Below, in pieces: positions 17,410 to 25,336 of a stretch of DNA of 64,000 nucleotides. A program made the position numbers and the translations under genes. The notes under the pieces are model-generated. The model made no database searches. It saw nothing but the letters and a program-made list of their open reading frames with translations, and was not told the origin of the DNA. Location of the stretch: the NCBI RefSeq assembly GCF_011044495.1, contig NZ_CP049143.1, positions 992,001 to 1,056,000 on the forward strand, in the 5' to 3' direction. The DNA is from Roseimicrobium sp. ORNL1. GTDB lineage: Bacteria; Verrucomicrobiota; Verrucomicrobiia; Verrucomicrobiales; Verrucomicrobiaceae. Positions within the stretch are counted from its first letter, which is position 1, and each line of letters begins with the position of its first letter.

Positions 17410-17850
17410 ATGAAAAAGCCATTCATGCTCACGATGGCCGCCGCTTCGCTCGGCGGGCTCCTGTTCTCCCCGACTTCTGCCTCCGCAGAAGACAAGGTGG
17501 ACTTCGCCAAGCAAATCCTTCCCATTTTCGAGACCAAATGCATGAAGTGCCACGAAACCGAGCACACTGATGCGACTGGCAAGCTCAAGAAGCCCAAGAG
17601 CGGCTTCGTGATGGACACCGCCGAAGGCCTGAAGAAGGGCGGCAAGGAGCACAAGGAAAAGACCCTCGTGGCTGGCAAGGCGGCGGACAGCGCCCTCTAC
17701 ACCATGACCACCCTGGCCATCACTGATGAAATGGTGATGCCCCCGGACGGCAAGGCTGACCCGCTCACCGACGCTGAAAAGGAACTTCTGAAGAAGTGGA
17801 TCGACCAGGGCGCCGACTTCGGCACTTGGACGAAGCTGGAGAAGAAATAG
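17410..17850 (+). CDS. secreted c-type cytochrome domain protein (PSCyt1-like)
   Basis: 146 residues with a signal peptide (cleavage near 26, SASAED) and one heme-binding site Cys44-Met-Lys-Cys47-His48. The pattern ILPIFETKCMKCH...KPKSGFVMDT...MPP..LTDAEKELLKKWIDQGA is that of the planctomycete/verrucomicrobial cytochrome C1 (PSCyt1) domain, here as a free-standing protein rather than fused to DUF1549/DUF1553 domains. MPP supplies the distal methionine candidate. It is probably a periplasmic electron carrier. A longer frame opens 72 bases earlier, but this ATG gives the correct signal peptide. Confidence 0.9.
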   Translation: MKKPFMLTMAAASLGGLLFSPTSASAEDKVDFAKQILPIFETKCMKCHETEHTDATGKLKKPKSGFVMDTAEGLKKGGKEHKEKTLVAGKAADSALYTMTTLAITDEMVMPPDGKADPLTDAEKELLKKWIDQGADFGTWTKLEKK

Positions 17851-17869
17851 GCTCCCTAAAGTGGAGCCT
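17849..17869 (+). terminator. short hairpin at the end of the cytochrome gene
   Basis: AGGCTCC/GGAGCCT stem with a 7-base loop overlapping the stop codon of the cytochrome c gene. There is no strong T tract, so termination strength is uncertain. Confidence 0.4.
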
Positions 17870-17885
17870 CGGATTTGAATTTTGG

Positions 17886-17916
17886 ACATGGAGGAAGGCC
17901 TTGTCTTCCTCCATGT
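17886..17916. terminator. strong 12-bp hairpin between convergent genes
   Basis: ACATGGAGGAAG pairs perfectly with CTTCCTCCATGT around a 7-base loop. It lies between the stop codons of the convergent cytochrome c and CheD-like genes, the expected place for a shared terminator, though the flanking T runs are short. Confidence 0.6.
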
Positions 17917-17957
17917 TTACAATTGTTATTAGCGCGTCCTGCGCCACTGGCTTGGGC

Positions 17958-19223
17958 TCAGAATGAGCCGGAGCGGTTCTGTCTGCTCCCAATGGAGGGG
18001 CCACCTGCTCCGAGGCCTTCTGATGGGCCACCTCGTTTGTATTTTCCCAAGCCCAGCTCTTCCCCCACAGAGCGGCTTCTTGCTCTCGTGGCGACTTCCG
18101 GAATTTCGGGCCCTGGCAGATGCTCAGATGTGCCCGGCGGGGGTGGAGGCGCAAGGCCCGAGGTCGTAGCTGTTCCCGCTCCCATCGTCGACGTCACCAA
18201 CCCACCGGGTTTGAGCGTTGGAGTAGAAAGGTCCAGCAAGTCTGGAAGTTGCTCAGGCGTGCTTGGCGAAGGCGAAGGCGAAAGGGGCGGCGTATCCGGC
18301 ATCGGTGGGAGATACGCGGGTTTGGGTGGTGGAGGCGCAAAGCCCGATTCCGATCCTCCCGGTGAGCTTCCCACGCTCGATAGCGAAGGGCTCGTGCTTA
18401 GCCTCTCCGCTTCCGTGGTGGAGAACACGACGCCATCCCCGCGGAGTGTCAGCGTGGAGGAGGTGCGTCCCTCCCTGCTGAAGTCACGCACATTAGTGAT
18501 GCCCTCCATGGCAAGCTGCTCTCGCAGCACGGGGAGGTGGGCCATATTCACGCCATCGGCATTTCCGGGCATGAGCGTCACTTGCAGATTCCTCGGGTTG
18601 ATCTCCGGGGCCACGCCCTGCATGACCTTCAACGCGTGCGGGATGTCCGCCTTTTTGAAGACATGCATGACAGCGCAGACCTTGGTCACAGGGTCGTACA
18701 AACTCACTCCGGTGCAGCTCGCGAGTGCCATGGTTCCCACCGCTTCATTCGCGCGCAGTCTCGCTGCAGCCACGCCGTCCATGGGTGCCATGGGGCGCAC
18801 TACGGTAAATGAGGTCTCGGAGGCTTCCTGTAGCTTGATCGGGGATTCCCGGTCCTTGAGGATTGCCTCTTTCCGGTGTTGTTCCTTCTGCGCCTCGTAG
18901 GTCTCGACATCATCGAGTTCTGCGGAGGCCTCCTCCTTGATGTCTTGTTCGTGTCTCGCCACGGCCCTGCTCAGGCGACCCTTCATTTTGGCGCTCCAAT
19001 CTTCCGTGGTGGTCGGCCAGGTCTCTTCCCCGGATTCAACAGCGGACTGCCACGCCTTCAGTTCAGTCGTTACCAGGGCCTCCAATTGCATTCTCATCCC
19101 CGGGTTCGAATCCAGAAGCCCCAACTGCGCGTTGATGAGCTTTCGCATCTCGTCCACGGCCACTCTGTTCGCATCGTAGTCGAGCTCCAGTGCCGACGAG
19201 ATTTGCTCGGAAGTCAGTGCCAT
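17958..19223 (-). CDS. orphan protein with CheD-like deamidase core and long Pro/Ser-rich tail
   Basis: 421 residues. A charged helical N-terminal part (about 1-130) leads into a core (about 155-270) that matches CheD, the chemoreceptor glutamine deamidase. The segment TMALASCTGVSLYDPVTKV and MHVF places Thr164, Cys170 and His187 at the same spacing as the catalytic Thr21, Cys27 and His44 reported for Thermotoga CheD. The 280-421 tail is rich in Pro, Ser and Gly and ends with Ser/Arg/Gly-rich sequence, probably disordered. No chemotaxis gene is nearby. It could be a free-standing deamidase acting on other proteins; CNF1-type toxins share this fold. No signal peptide is seen. The chosen ATG is the first before conserved sequence. 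Confidence 0.7.
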   Translation of the reverse strand: MALTSEQISSALELDYDANRVAVDEMRKLINAQLGLLDSNPGMRMQLEALVTTELKAWQSAVESGEETWPTTTEDWSAKMKGRLSRAVARHEQDIKEEASAELDDVETYEAQKEQHRKEAILKDRESPIKLQEASETSFTVVRPMAPMDGVAAARLRANEAVGTMALASCTGVSLYDPVTKVCAVMHVFKKADIPHALKVMQGVAPEINPRNLQVTLMPGNADGVNMAHLPVLREQLAMEGITNVRDFSREGRTSSTLTLRGDGVVFSTTEAERLSTSPSLSSVGSSPGGSESGFAPPPPKPAYLPPMPDTPPLSPSPSPSTPEQLPDLLDLSTPTLKPGGLVTSTMGAGTATTSGLAPPPPPGTSEHLPGPEIPEVATRARSRSVGEELGLGKYKRGGPSEGLGAGGPSIGSRQNRSGSF

Positions 19224-19431
19224 GGGGCACGCTAGGAATGCGCGATCCGCTTGTAAATCCAAATCACCCTGACACATGACAGGATGTGAAAAAAAGCTTA
19301 TATTTAGCTCTTCATTTGCTTGGGTACCGCCTCATCGAGGCACGTGACGGCGCATGCATACCTTCACGGTGGCGTAAGGCTGGGCCTGGGTTGGGAGTAT
19401 GCGGAGCGGAAATCAGGGTGCAAAAAGACCT

Positions 19432-19459
19432 TGCGGATTGTTCCTTCTCCGCTACTCTC
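19432..19459 (+). promoter_or_regulatory. candidate promoter of the small basic protein gene
   Basis: TTGCGG and TACTCT are separated by 16 bases, about 40 bases upstream of the ATG. The -10 match is moderate. Confidence 0.25.
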
Positions 19460-19494
19460 TGCGCCCCTATCTCCAACCCTCTGAAGGTTACACC

Positions 19495-19653
19495 ATGTCC
19501 CAGCATCGCAGTCTCAAGTCCAAAGGCGGTTCCGTCGGAACCAAGCGCAGCGTCCTCAAGCGTGGTGAACGCGTGAAGCTTATGAAGGCTCGCGGTCAGT
19601 GGAAGGAAGGTCGCAGCCCCTACAACCTGCCCAAGACCAAGCCGGAGGCCTGA
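19495..19653 (+). CDS. small basic protein of the Verrucomicrobia/Chlamydiae type
   Basis: 52 residues, about a third Lys/Arg plus Ser and Gly (MSQHRSLKSKGGSVG, RSVLKRGERV). It matches a short family restricted, to my knowledge, to Verrucomicrobia, Chlamydiae and Planctomycetes and suspected to associate with rRNA or ribosomes; the role is not proven. The ATG is preceded by CTGAAGG, a reasonable ribosome-binding site, and an intrinsic terminator follows, so it is a single-gene transcript. An in-frame extension upstream (to 19399) is unlikely because homology begins at this methionine. Confidence 0.85.
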   Translation: MSQHRSLKSKGGSVGTKRSVLKRGERVKLMKARGQWKEGRSPYNLPKTKPEA

Positions 19654-19701
19654 TGGTACCGGGCCTTGCCGCCCAACCCCATCACCACTTCTGATTTCAG
19701 C

Positions 19702-19730
19702 AGCCGCGGTGTTTCCCATCGCGGCTTTTT
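19702..19730 (+). terminator. intrinsic terminator after the small basic protein gene
   Basis: AGCCGCG/CGCGGCT stem with an 11-base loop directly followed by TTTT, 49 bases after the stop codon. Confidence 0.85.
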
Positions 19731-19760
19731 CTTCACCATCATCCTGACCTGCCCACTTCC

Positions 19761-20654
19761 ATGCGACTGAACAAATTCCTCAGCAGTTGCGGCTTGGGCT
19801 CACGGCGCGGGGTGGAGGCCATCATCCTTGAAGGCCGCGTCCGCATCAACGGTACGGTCTGCACCGAGCTCGGTACCAAGGTGGAAGCCACCGATGACGT
19901 GGTGGTGGACACCCGGAAGGTGCGGCCGAACAAGCCAGTCGTCATCGCCCTGCACAAGCCCAAGGGCTATGTGTGCACCCGCGATGATGAGCACGCCCGC
20001 CACACCATCTACGACCTGCTTCCCGCGAAGCTGCGCACACTGGCTCACGTGGGCCGCCTGGACATGGACAGTGAGGGGCTCCTCCTCCTGACGAACCAGG
20101 GCGATCTGTCCCACCAACTCGCGCATCCTACCCATGGCCTCGAAAAGGAATACGAGGTGCAGTTGGAGAAGCCCTTCGACCCGGCCCTGCTGGAGAAGTT
20201 GACCCACGGTCTGCACATTGAAGAGGGATTCGCCAAGGCGGAACGCGCGTGGATCATCGGCCACTACAAGCTGGGCCTCGTGCTGAAGCAGGGCCTGAAG
20301 CGCCAGATCCGCCACATGCTCTACCGAGTGGGCTATGAAGTGAAGCGCCTCGTGCGCGTACGCATCGGCAATCTTCCTCTCACTGGTATTCCGGAAGGCG
20401 GCTTTCGCGAACTGAAGTCAGATGAGGTAGATCGCCTGCTGGTGCATCCCAAGGCCAAGGAGCGTCCCACGCTCAGCAAGTCTCGCACGGCTTCGGCTCG
20501 TAAGGCGATGACCGAACGCGTGGAGAAGGAAAAAGAATTCGAGCGCAAGACCAAGGCTGCCGAAGCCGCCGGCAAGCCTCTTCCCTCACGCAACCCTCGC
20601 AAACGTCCTGCTCGCAAGACGTCGCGTCGCGGTGGGGCGAGAGGTGGGTATTGA
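19761..20654 (+). CDS. 23S rRNA pseudouridine synthase, RsuA/RluB/E/F family
   Basis: 297 residues. An S4 RNA-binding domain (about 1-50, RLNKFLSSCGLGSRRGVE) precedes the catalytic domain, with GRLDMDSEGLLLLT carrying the catalytic Asp101, and KRQIRHMLYRVGYEVKRLVRVRIG at the family's third motif. It isomerises a specific uridine in rRNA. The last ~60 residues are very basic (RNPRKRPARKTSRRGG), as in many RluB proteins, and probably bind RNA. RluB is the closest guess by architecture, but RsuA or RluF cannot be excluded. Confidence 0.92.
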   Translation: MRLNKFLSSCGLGSRRGVEAIILEGRVRINGTVCTELGTKVEATDDVVVDTRKVRPNKPVVIALHKPKGYVCTRDDEHARHTIYDLLPAKLRTLAHVGRLDMDSEGLLLLTNQGDLSHQLAHPTHGLEKEYEVQLEKPFDPALLEKLTHGLHIEEGFAKAERAWIIGHYKLGLVLKQGLKRQIRHMLYRVGYEVKRLVRVRIGNLPLTGIPEGGFRELKSDEVDRLLVHPKAKERPTLSKSRTASARKAMTERVEKEKEFERKTKAAEAAGKPLPSRNPRKRPARKTSRRGGARGGY

Positions 20655-20665
20655 GCCAAACTCAG

Positions 20666-20685
20666 GCGGGTAAGAAAACCCGCCG
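20666..20685 (+). terminator. terminator-like hairpin after the pseudouridine synthase gene
   Basis: GGCGGGT/ACCCGCC stem with a 6-base AAGAAA loop 12 bases after the stop. No T tract follows, so a rho-independent role is not certain. Confidence 0.4.
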
Positions 20686-20843
20686 GACGCTGTCCGGTCT
20701 GGAGACCCGACTTCCTTCCTGAGGCAACCTTCTGTGCCTCTTGCGTCTTTTTGCGGCGAACTCTTCCTCTTTGAGTGGTGCATTCACTGGCGCGTTACTT
20801 TTCAGAAAGCCGCTCCACTGCTCCGGCGTTCATGCACTCCATC

Positions 20844-22214
20844 ATGAACCGCCGTCGCTTTCTCCAGCAGTCCGCTGCCGCCACTGCCTCCGCATCTGTT
20901 CTTGGATTTCCTGCAATCACCCGCAGTGCCTCGCCGAACTCCATGCTGCAGGTGGCCTGCATCGGTGTGGCTCGCATGGGCGGCAACACGATGCGCAGTG
21001 TGGCCACGCATCCGAAGGTGAAGATTGTTTCCATCTGCGACGTCGATGCGAACCACCTCAAGGAGGCCGCCACAGGCAAGGGCTCGGCACGCGCTGGTGG
21101 AGTCGGCTTTCCTGATGCCTCGCAGCACACGGACTGGCGGCAGATGCTGCGGGATCACAGCGACAAGTTTGATGCGGTCACCGTGGGTACTCCGGACCAC
21201 ATGCATGCACCGATGGCGGTGCAGGCCATGCGCTTGAAGAAGCATGTGTACCTGCAGAAGCCGATGGCGCCGACCATTCACGAATGCCGCGTCATCCAGC
21301 AGGAAGCGGTGAAGGCGGGTGTGGTCACCCAGCTTGGCAATCAGGGCCGCAGCAGCATCGAGGCACGCATGACGGTGGACCTGTTGCGCAATGGCGCCAT
21401 CGGCAAGATCAAGGAAGCGTGGTTCTGGGAAGGCAAACCCCTGAGTTGGTGGCCGAAGAATGAAGAACTTCGTACCAAGGGAGACAACGTTCCCGCAGAA
21501 CTCGATTGGGACGCCTGGATTGGCGTGCGTGATCCGCGGCCGTATCTTGTGGATACCTACCATCCCCAGACCTGGCGTGCATGGCGTGACTTTGGCGTGG
21601 GTGAACTCGGCGACATGGGGGTGCATTTCTTTGATGGTGTTTTCGATGCGCTGAAACTCCACGCGCCCAAGCGTGTGAAGCAGACCAACACAGGCGCCCT
21701 CGGCACCGGCCTCTGGGCGAAGAGCCGCACGGTGGAGTTTGAGTTTCCTGGCAACGAGCTCATCGCGGGAGACACCTTCAAACTCACGTGGTGCGATGGC
21801 GAAGACGCACGCCCTGCTCGTGAGGTTCCGATGCCCGCCGCGCTCAAGAACTTCCCGAAGAGCGGGCATCTTTGGGTGGGTGAGAAAGGCCAGATCTTCA
21901 AACCTTACGGTCAGCGTCCGTGGGTGTTGCCGGAAGATTCCTTCCCAGCAGAGAAGTATCCCCGCGACTATGGCAAGCAGGATCACTACCACGATTGGGT
22001 GGATGCCATCCTGAATGGCAAGAAGAGCTGTGCCGACTTCTCGCATGGCGGACCTCTCACCGAAACGGTCTTGATGGGCACGCTCGCGGAGAATTATCCG
22101 AACCAGTGGGTGGAATGGGAGCGCGAAGCCATGCGCGTGACGAATATCCCCGAGGCCAACAAGCTGCTGAAGCGCGAGTATCGCGACGGCTGGAAGGTGG
22201 AAGGTTTGGGCTGA
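20844..22214 (+). CDS. Tat-exported Gfo/Idh/MocA family oxidoreductase
   Basis: 456 residues. The N-terminus MNRRRFLQQSAAATA is a twin-arginine signal (RRxFLQ), so the folded enzyme is exported with its NAD(P) cofactor. A Rossmann fold follows (VACIGVARMGGNTMRS), then HVYLQKPMAPT in place of the usual EKP motif, a variation common in exported members of the family, and a C-terminal beta-sheet domain with GDMGVHFFDG and the QDHYHDWVDAI segment. Members oxidise sugars or sugar derivatives. In Verrucomicrobia and Planctomycetes these occur in many copies linked to polysaccharide use. Start chosen at the methionine that places the RR motif correctly; longer forms start at 20775 or 20832. Confidence 0.92.
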   Translation: MNRRRFLQQSAAATASASVLGFPAITRSASPNSMLQVACIGVARMGGNTMRSVATHPKVKIVSICDVDANHLKEAATGKGSARAGGVGFPDASQHTDWRQMLRDHSDKFDAVTVGTPDHMHAPMAVQAMRLKKHVYLQKPMAPTIHECRVIQQEAVKAGVVTQLGNQGRSSIEARMTVDLLRNGAIGKIKEAWFWEGKPLSWWPKNEELRTKGDNVPAELDWDAWIGVRDPRPYLVDTYHPQTWRAWRDFGVGELGDMGVHFFDGVFDALKLHAPKRVKQTNTGALGTGLWAKSRTVEFEFPGNELIAGDTFKLTWCDGEDARPAREVPMPAALKNFPKSGHLWVGEKGQIFKPYGQRPWVLPEDSFPAEKYPRDYGKQDHYHDWVDAILNGKKSCADFSHGGPLTETVLMGTLAENYPNQWVEWEREAMRVTNIPEANKLLKREYRDGWKVEGLG

Positions 22215-22273
22215 GGCAGAGGCGCCTTCGGGTGAAACGCAAGCAACGAAGCTGAGCAGAAAGCTTCGATCGA

Positions 22274-22301
22274 TACTCGCGCGTATTCCCTCGCGCGAGT
22301 A
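22274..22301. repeat. perfect 10-bp inverted repeat
   Basis: TACTCGCGCG and CGCGCGAGTA flank an 8-base loop in the gap between the dehydrogenase and the hybrid kinase. It lacks a T tract; it could be a factor-independent terminator, an operator for the kinase gene, or a REP-type relic. Confidence 0.55.
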
Positions 22302-22444
22302 GCGTTGCTCATGGCACGTCCTTGGCTTCTTTGGCGTGCCTCATTGATTCAAACTTGGATGACACATTCTGGTTTGAACGGTGATTTACTTTCCGCTTGC
22401 CAAACCGCTCAATTTCCAGCGATAGTCAAAATCACTGTACTTTC

Positions 22445-24763
22445 ATGGCTGACCGCGACCGCATACGAGTACTGATCGTTGAGAATGAAGGTCTCGTTGG
22501 GTGCGATCTCGCAGCCACTCTCGAGAGGCTGGGCTACATGGTCGCTGGTCTCTGCCGCACGGGTGAAGAGGCGCTGAACATGGTGGGCGATCTTCGTCCC
22601 GACGTGGTGCTCATGGATGTGCATCTCGGTGGAAAAATAGACGGCATCGAAACAGCCAAGGTTCTGAAGAAGCGCTTTCCTGTAGCCGTGGTTTATCTCA
22701 CCGCGTGTGTGGATGCAGAGACTGTGGCGCGCGCGAGGGAGACACATCCTTCCGGTTATCTGCTGAAGCCTTACAGCGAGACCGAACTGAGTGCCTCACT
22801 TGAGATGGCCGCTGTTCGCAATCGTGAAGAGCAACGCCGCCGGCGCTACGAAGAAAGCTTTTTCCATGCGTTCCAAAGTCTTGAGGACGGCGTCATCGGT
22901 GCGGATGTTGCGGGACGCATTCTCTTCGTAAATCCTGCCGCGGAACGTGTGTTGGGATGGAGTGTCGCGGAAGCTTCCGGCCGCACGCTGACCGAGGTGT
23001 ATGCCATTCACAACATCGAGGGCGAGATGATGCTTGTCCTGCCTGCGGATGACAAGGAGGACGCCATGCCGCGCCAGCTCCTGCTCACCACGAAGACGCG
23101 CGAGCGTGTGCTCATCGAAGACCGTGTAACGTCGGTGCATGATGAGCTGGGCAGCGTGGTGGGGATCGTGGTTCTTTTTCGTCCGTTGTCTCCCGTGGAG
23201 AAACCGGCGGTTGCCGCACCGCTTCCTCCACCTCCTCAAGCAATCAGTTCGAGCACCGCTCCGCTGGTGGACATCGTGGAGAGCATCTCGGATCCGCTCG
23301 TGGCGCTCGATGGCCAGTGGCGCTTCACGTATGTGAATGCGAGCGCGACCAAACTTTTCCGCCGCGACAAGCGTGCGCTCCTGGGCCAGTCCCTCTGGGA
23401 TGTGCTGCCGCCGAGCGTGCGCCTGAGCCACTACGAAGCGCTCGCCCGAGCACTGCTGCATCGCGAGCCAGTAACGCGTGAGATCTATCTGGAAGAATTT
23501 TCGGCATGGCATGAGGCACGCACCTATCCCTTCGCGAATGGATTGCTCCTTCTCATCAAGGATATCACCACGCGGAAGCTGGAAGTGGAGCGGAACAACC
23601 GGCTTGATCGCCTGGAGTCCCTCGGTCTGCTCGCGCGCGGATTTGCGCACGACTTCAACAACCTGCTCACCGTGCTGCTGGGCAATCTCGCACTCGCCGA
23701 GATGCGCTACACGAATGAGGCTGACAGGCCGCCGGAGATTACCACGGCCAAACAGGCCACCCTGCAGGCACAGGACCTCGTGCAGCAGCTCCTGACCTTT
23801 GCGCGCGGCGGTGCGCCCATCAAACGGCAGATCTCGCTCTCGGAGTTGGTGAAGACTTTCTTTGAGCATCACGCGCGCGTGCCGCATGTGCACTACTATG
23901 TGGAGGTGCAGGAGGATCTGCCTGAAGTGGCCGTGGATCCGAATCAGATCCGCCGCTTGCTGGGTAACCTGATTCGCAATGCGGAACAGGCCACCGTGCG
24001 TGGAGGCGATATTTATGTTCGTTGCGAAGTGGCGACCGAGGAGGAGATGTTCCCGCATGAGACACTTTCCGAATCACCGGGCGAATTCGCCGGTGTGACG
24101 CTGGAAGTGCGCGACGGTGGCGAGGGCATTGCCTCGGATCATCTCTCACGCATTTTCGAGCCCTACTTCTCCACGCGCAAATCGGAGAGTGCGACCGGCC
24201 TGGGCCTCACTGTGTGTGAGTCCATCGCGAAGTCGCACGGCGGCACCATTTCGGTGAATTCCCACAAGGGACAGGGCACGCGGGTACGCTTCTTTATTCC
24301 CGTAGATGGAGATGCAGAAGAGGCGGATGCGCTGGCGCTGGGCGCCACCTTCACCTCGCCGTCCACGAACTCCCGCATCCTGGTGCTGGAGGATGATCAC
24401 CTCGTGCGCGCCCTCATCGTGCGCGGCCTGCAGACGCAGAACTACGAGGTGGTGGAGACGGTGGATGGCAACGACACCGTGCGCCTCTACCAGCAGGCCA
24501 TGCAGGATGGGCGCCCTTTTGATCTCGTGGTGCTGGACCTCAGCATCCCGAATGGGATGGGTGGCCTGCGCACCATGGAAAAACTTCGTGCCCTGGAGCC
24601 GAACATTCTCGCGATCGTAAGCAGCGGCTACTCCGATGACCCGGTGATGGCCCAGCCTGTCGCCTACGGATTTACCGCCGCGCTGCCCAAGCCTTATGAG
24701 CCGGTGGAATTGATCCGCCTGGTGAAGAGCGTGTTGGTCTCGCGGATGCGGCCGGAGGTGTAA
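22445..24763 (+). CDS. hybrid histidine kinase with receiver domains at both ends and PAS domains
   Basis: 772 residues, cytoplasmic with no membrane segment. Order: receiver domain (about 8-120, phosphoacceptor Asp58 in VLMDVH, with Glu13-Asn14 at the acidic pocket and a YLLKPYS lysine), PAS (about 140-250), a second PAS (about 285-385), HisKA (His402 in GFAHDFNNLL), HATPase (GNLIRNAEQA N-box, VRDGGEGI, TGLGLTVCESI), and a second receiver domain (about 655-770, Asp698 in VVLDLS, KPYEP). The HDFNNLL H-box is that of NtrB-like or sensor/receiver hybrid kinases. The signal and output partner are not adjacent. A TTG 48 bases upstream is a less likely start. Confidence 0.92.
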   Translation: MADRDRIRVLIVENEGLVGCDLAATLERLGYMVAGLCRTGEEALNMVGDLRPDVVLMDVHLGGKIDGIETAKVLKKRFPVAVVYLTACVDAETVARARETHPSGYLLKPYSETELSASLEMAAVRNREEQRRRRYEESFFHAFQSLEDGVIGADVAGRILFVNPAAERVLGWSVAEASGRTLTEVYAIHNIEGEMMLVLPADDKEDAMPRQLLLTTKTRERVLIEDRVTSVHDELGSVVGIVVLFRPLSPVEKPAVAAPLPPPPQAISSSTAPLVDIVESISDPLVALDGQWRFTYVNASATKLFRRDKRALLGQSLWDVLPPSVRLSHYEALARALLHREPVTREIYLEEFSAWHEARTYPFANGLLLLIKDITTRKLEVERNNRLDRLESLGLLARGFAHDFNNLLTVLLGNLALAEMRYTNEADRPPEITTAKQATLQAQDLVQQLLTFARGGAPIKRQISLSELVKTFFEHHARVPHVHYYVEVQEDLPEVAVDPNQIRRLLGNLIRNAEQATVRGGDIYVRCEVATEEEMFPHETLSESPGEFAGVTLEVRDGGEGIASDHLSRIFEPYFSTRKSESATGLGLTVCESIAKSHGGTISVNSHKGQGTRVRFFIPVDGDAEEADALALGATFTSPSTNSRILVLEDDHLVRALIVRGLQTQNYEVVETVDGNDTVRLYQQAMQDGRPFDLVVLDLSIPNGMGGLRTMEKLRALEPNILAIVSSGYSDDPVMAQPVAYGFTAALPKPYEPVELIRLVKSVLVSRMRPEV

Positions 24764-24784
24764 GCTTGGGAGTTGGCTTGGGCC

Positions 24785-25300
24785 TCACCCTTCCTCATAA
24801 GCGAATCCCAGGTCTTCAAAGTCCTCCTGCTCCCAGAAGTGGGAAGTCCCTTTGGCATGTAGCAATCCCTCGATGAGGGCGGTGAAGGAGCGCGCGACTA
24901 CTCTGGAATCCGCAGTGGCGTAGACTTGGTGAAAACCATCATAGCACCTGCCCAGTCTCTCTGGATGGAGATCGATGACGATGGCTTCCGTCGGATTGTT
25001 TCCCTTCGCGATGAGATACCACCAAGCCGAGATGTCCTGATCGATTTCCTCCTGATGCTTGAGGTAGTGTGAACCGAGTAGAATGGGATTCGCCGGCATC
25101 AACTCCGAGGGAGGCACAATTGTGAAACCAGAGTTGCGACTAGAGAACAAGACCGCACTTCCACAGCGATCATAAAATTCACTCAAATCAGGTGGAAGTG
25201 ATGCTCCAGCGGAGATGGATGGTCTGCCGGCAGGCGGATACAGAACGCAGTGGGGGCTTCTGCTGATTTCGTGAATGAGCTGTGATACTTCCATGCTCAT
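24785..25300 (-). CDS. SMI1/KNR4 (SUKH) family-like protein
   Basis: 171 residues, soluble. The pattern SLPPDLSEFYDRCGSAVLFSS, then a FTIVPPSEL strand and WWYLIAKGNN...AIVIDL segment is that of SUKH superfamily proteins, which often serve as immunity proteins of toxin systems but also occur as housekeeping modules. No toxin gene is next to it: it is convergent with the hybrid kinase and shares its strand with the esterase gene, which ends at 25337. Two ATG codons (25300 and 25294) are possible starts. Confidence 0.65.
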   Translation of the reverse strand: MSMEVSQLIHEISRSPHCVLYPPAGRPSISAGASLPPDLSEFYDRCGSAVLFSSRNSGFTIVPPSELMPANPILLGSHYLKHQEEIDQDISAWWYLIAKGNNPTEAIVIDLHPERLGRCYDGFHQVYATADSRVVARSFTALIEGLLHAKGTSHFWEQEDFEDLGFAYEEG

Positions 25301-25336
25301 AAGCGGGTTATGAAAAGGAATGCGAAGTCGCCAAAG

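Noticed and set aside
19080-19130. tRNA T-arm-like GGGTTCGAATCC
   Set aside because: The flanking bases do not form a T stem, there is no acceptor or anticodon arm around it, and it lies inside the CheD-like coding sequence.
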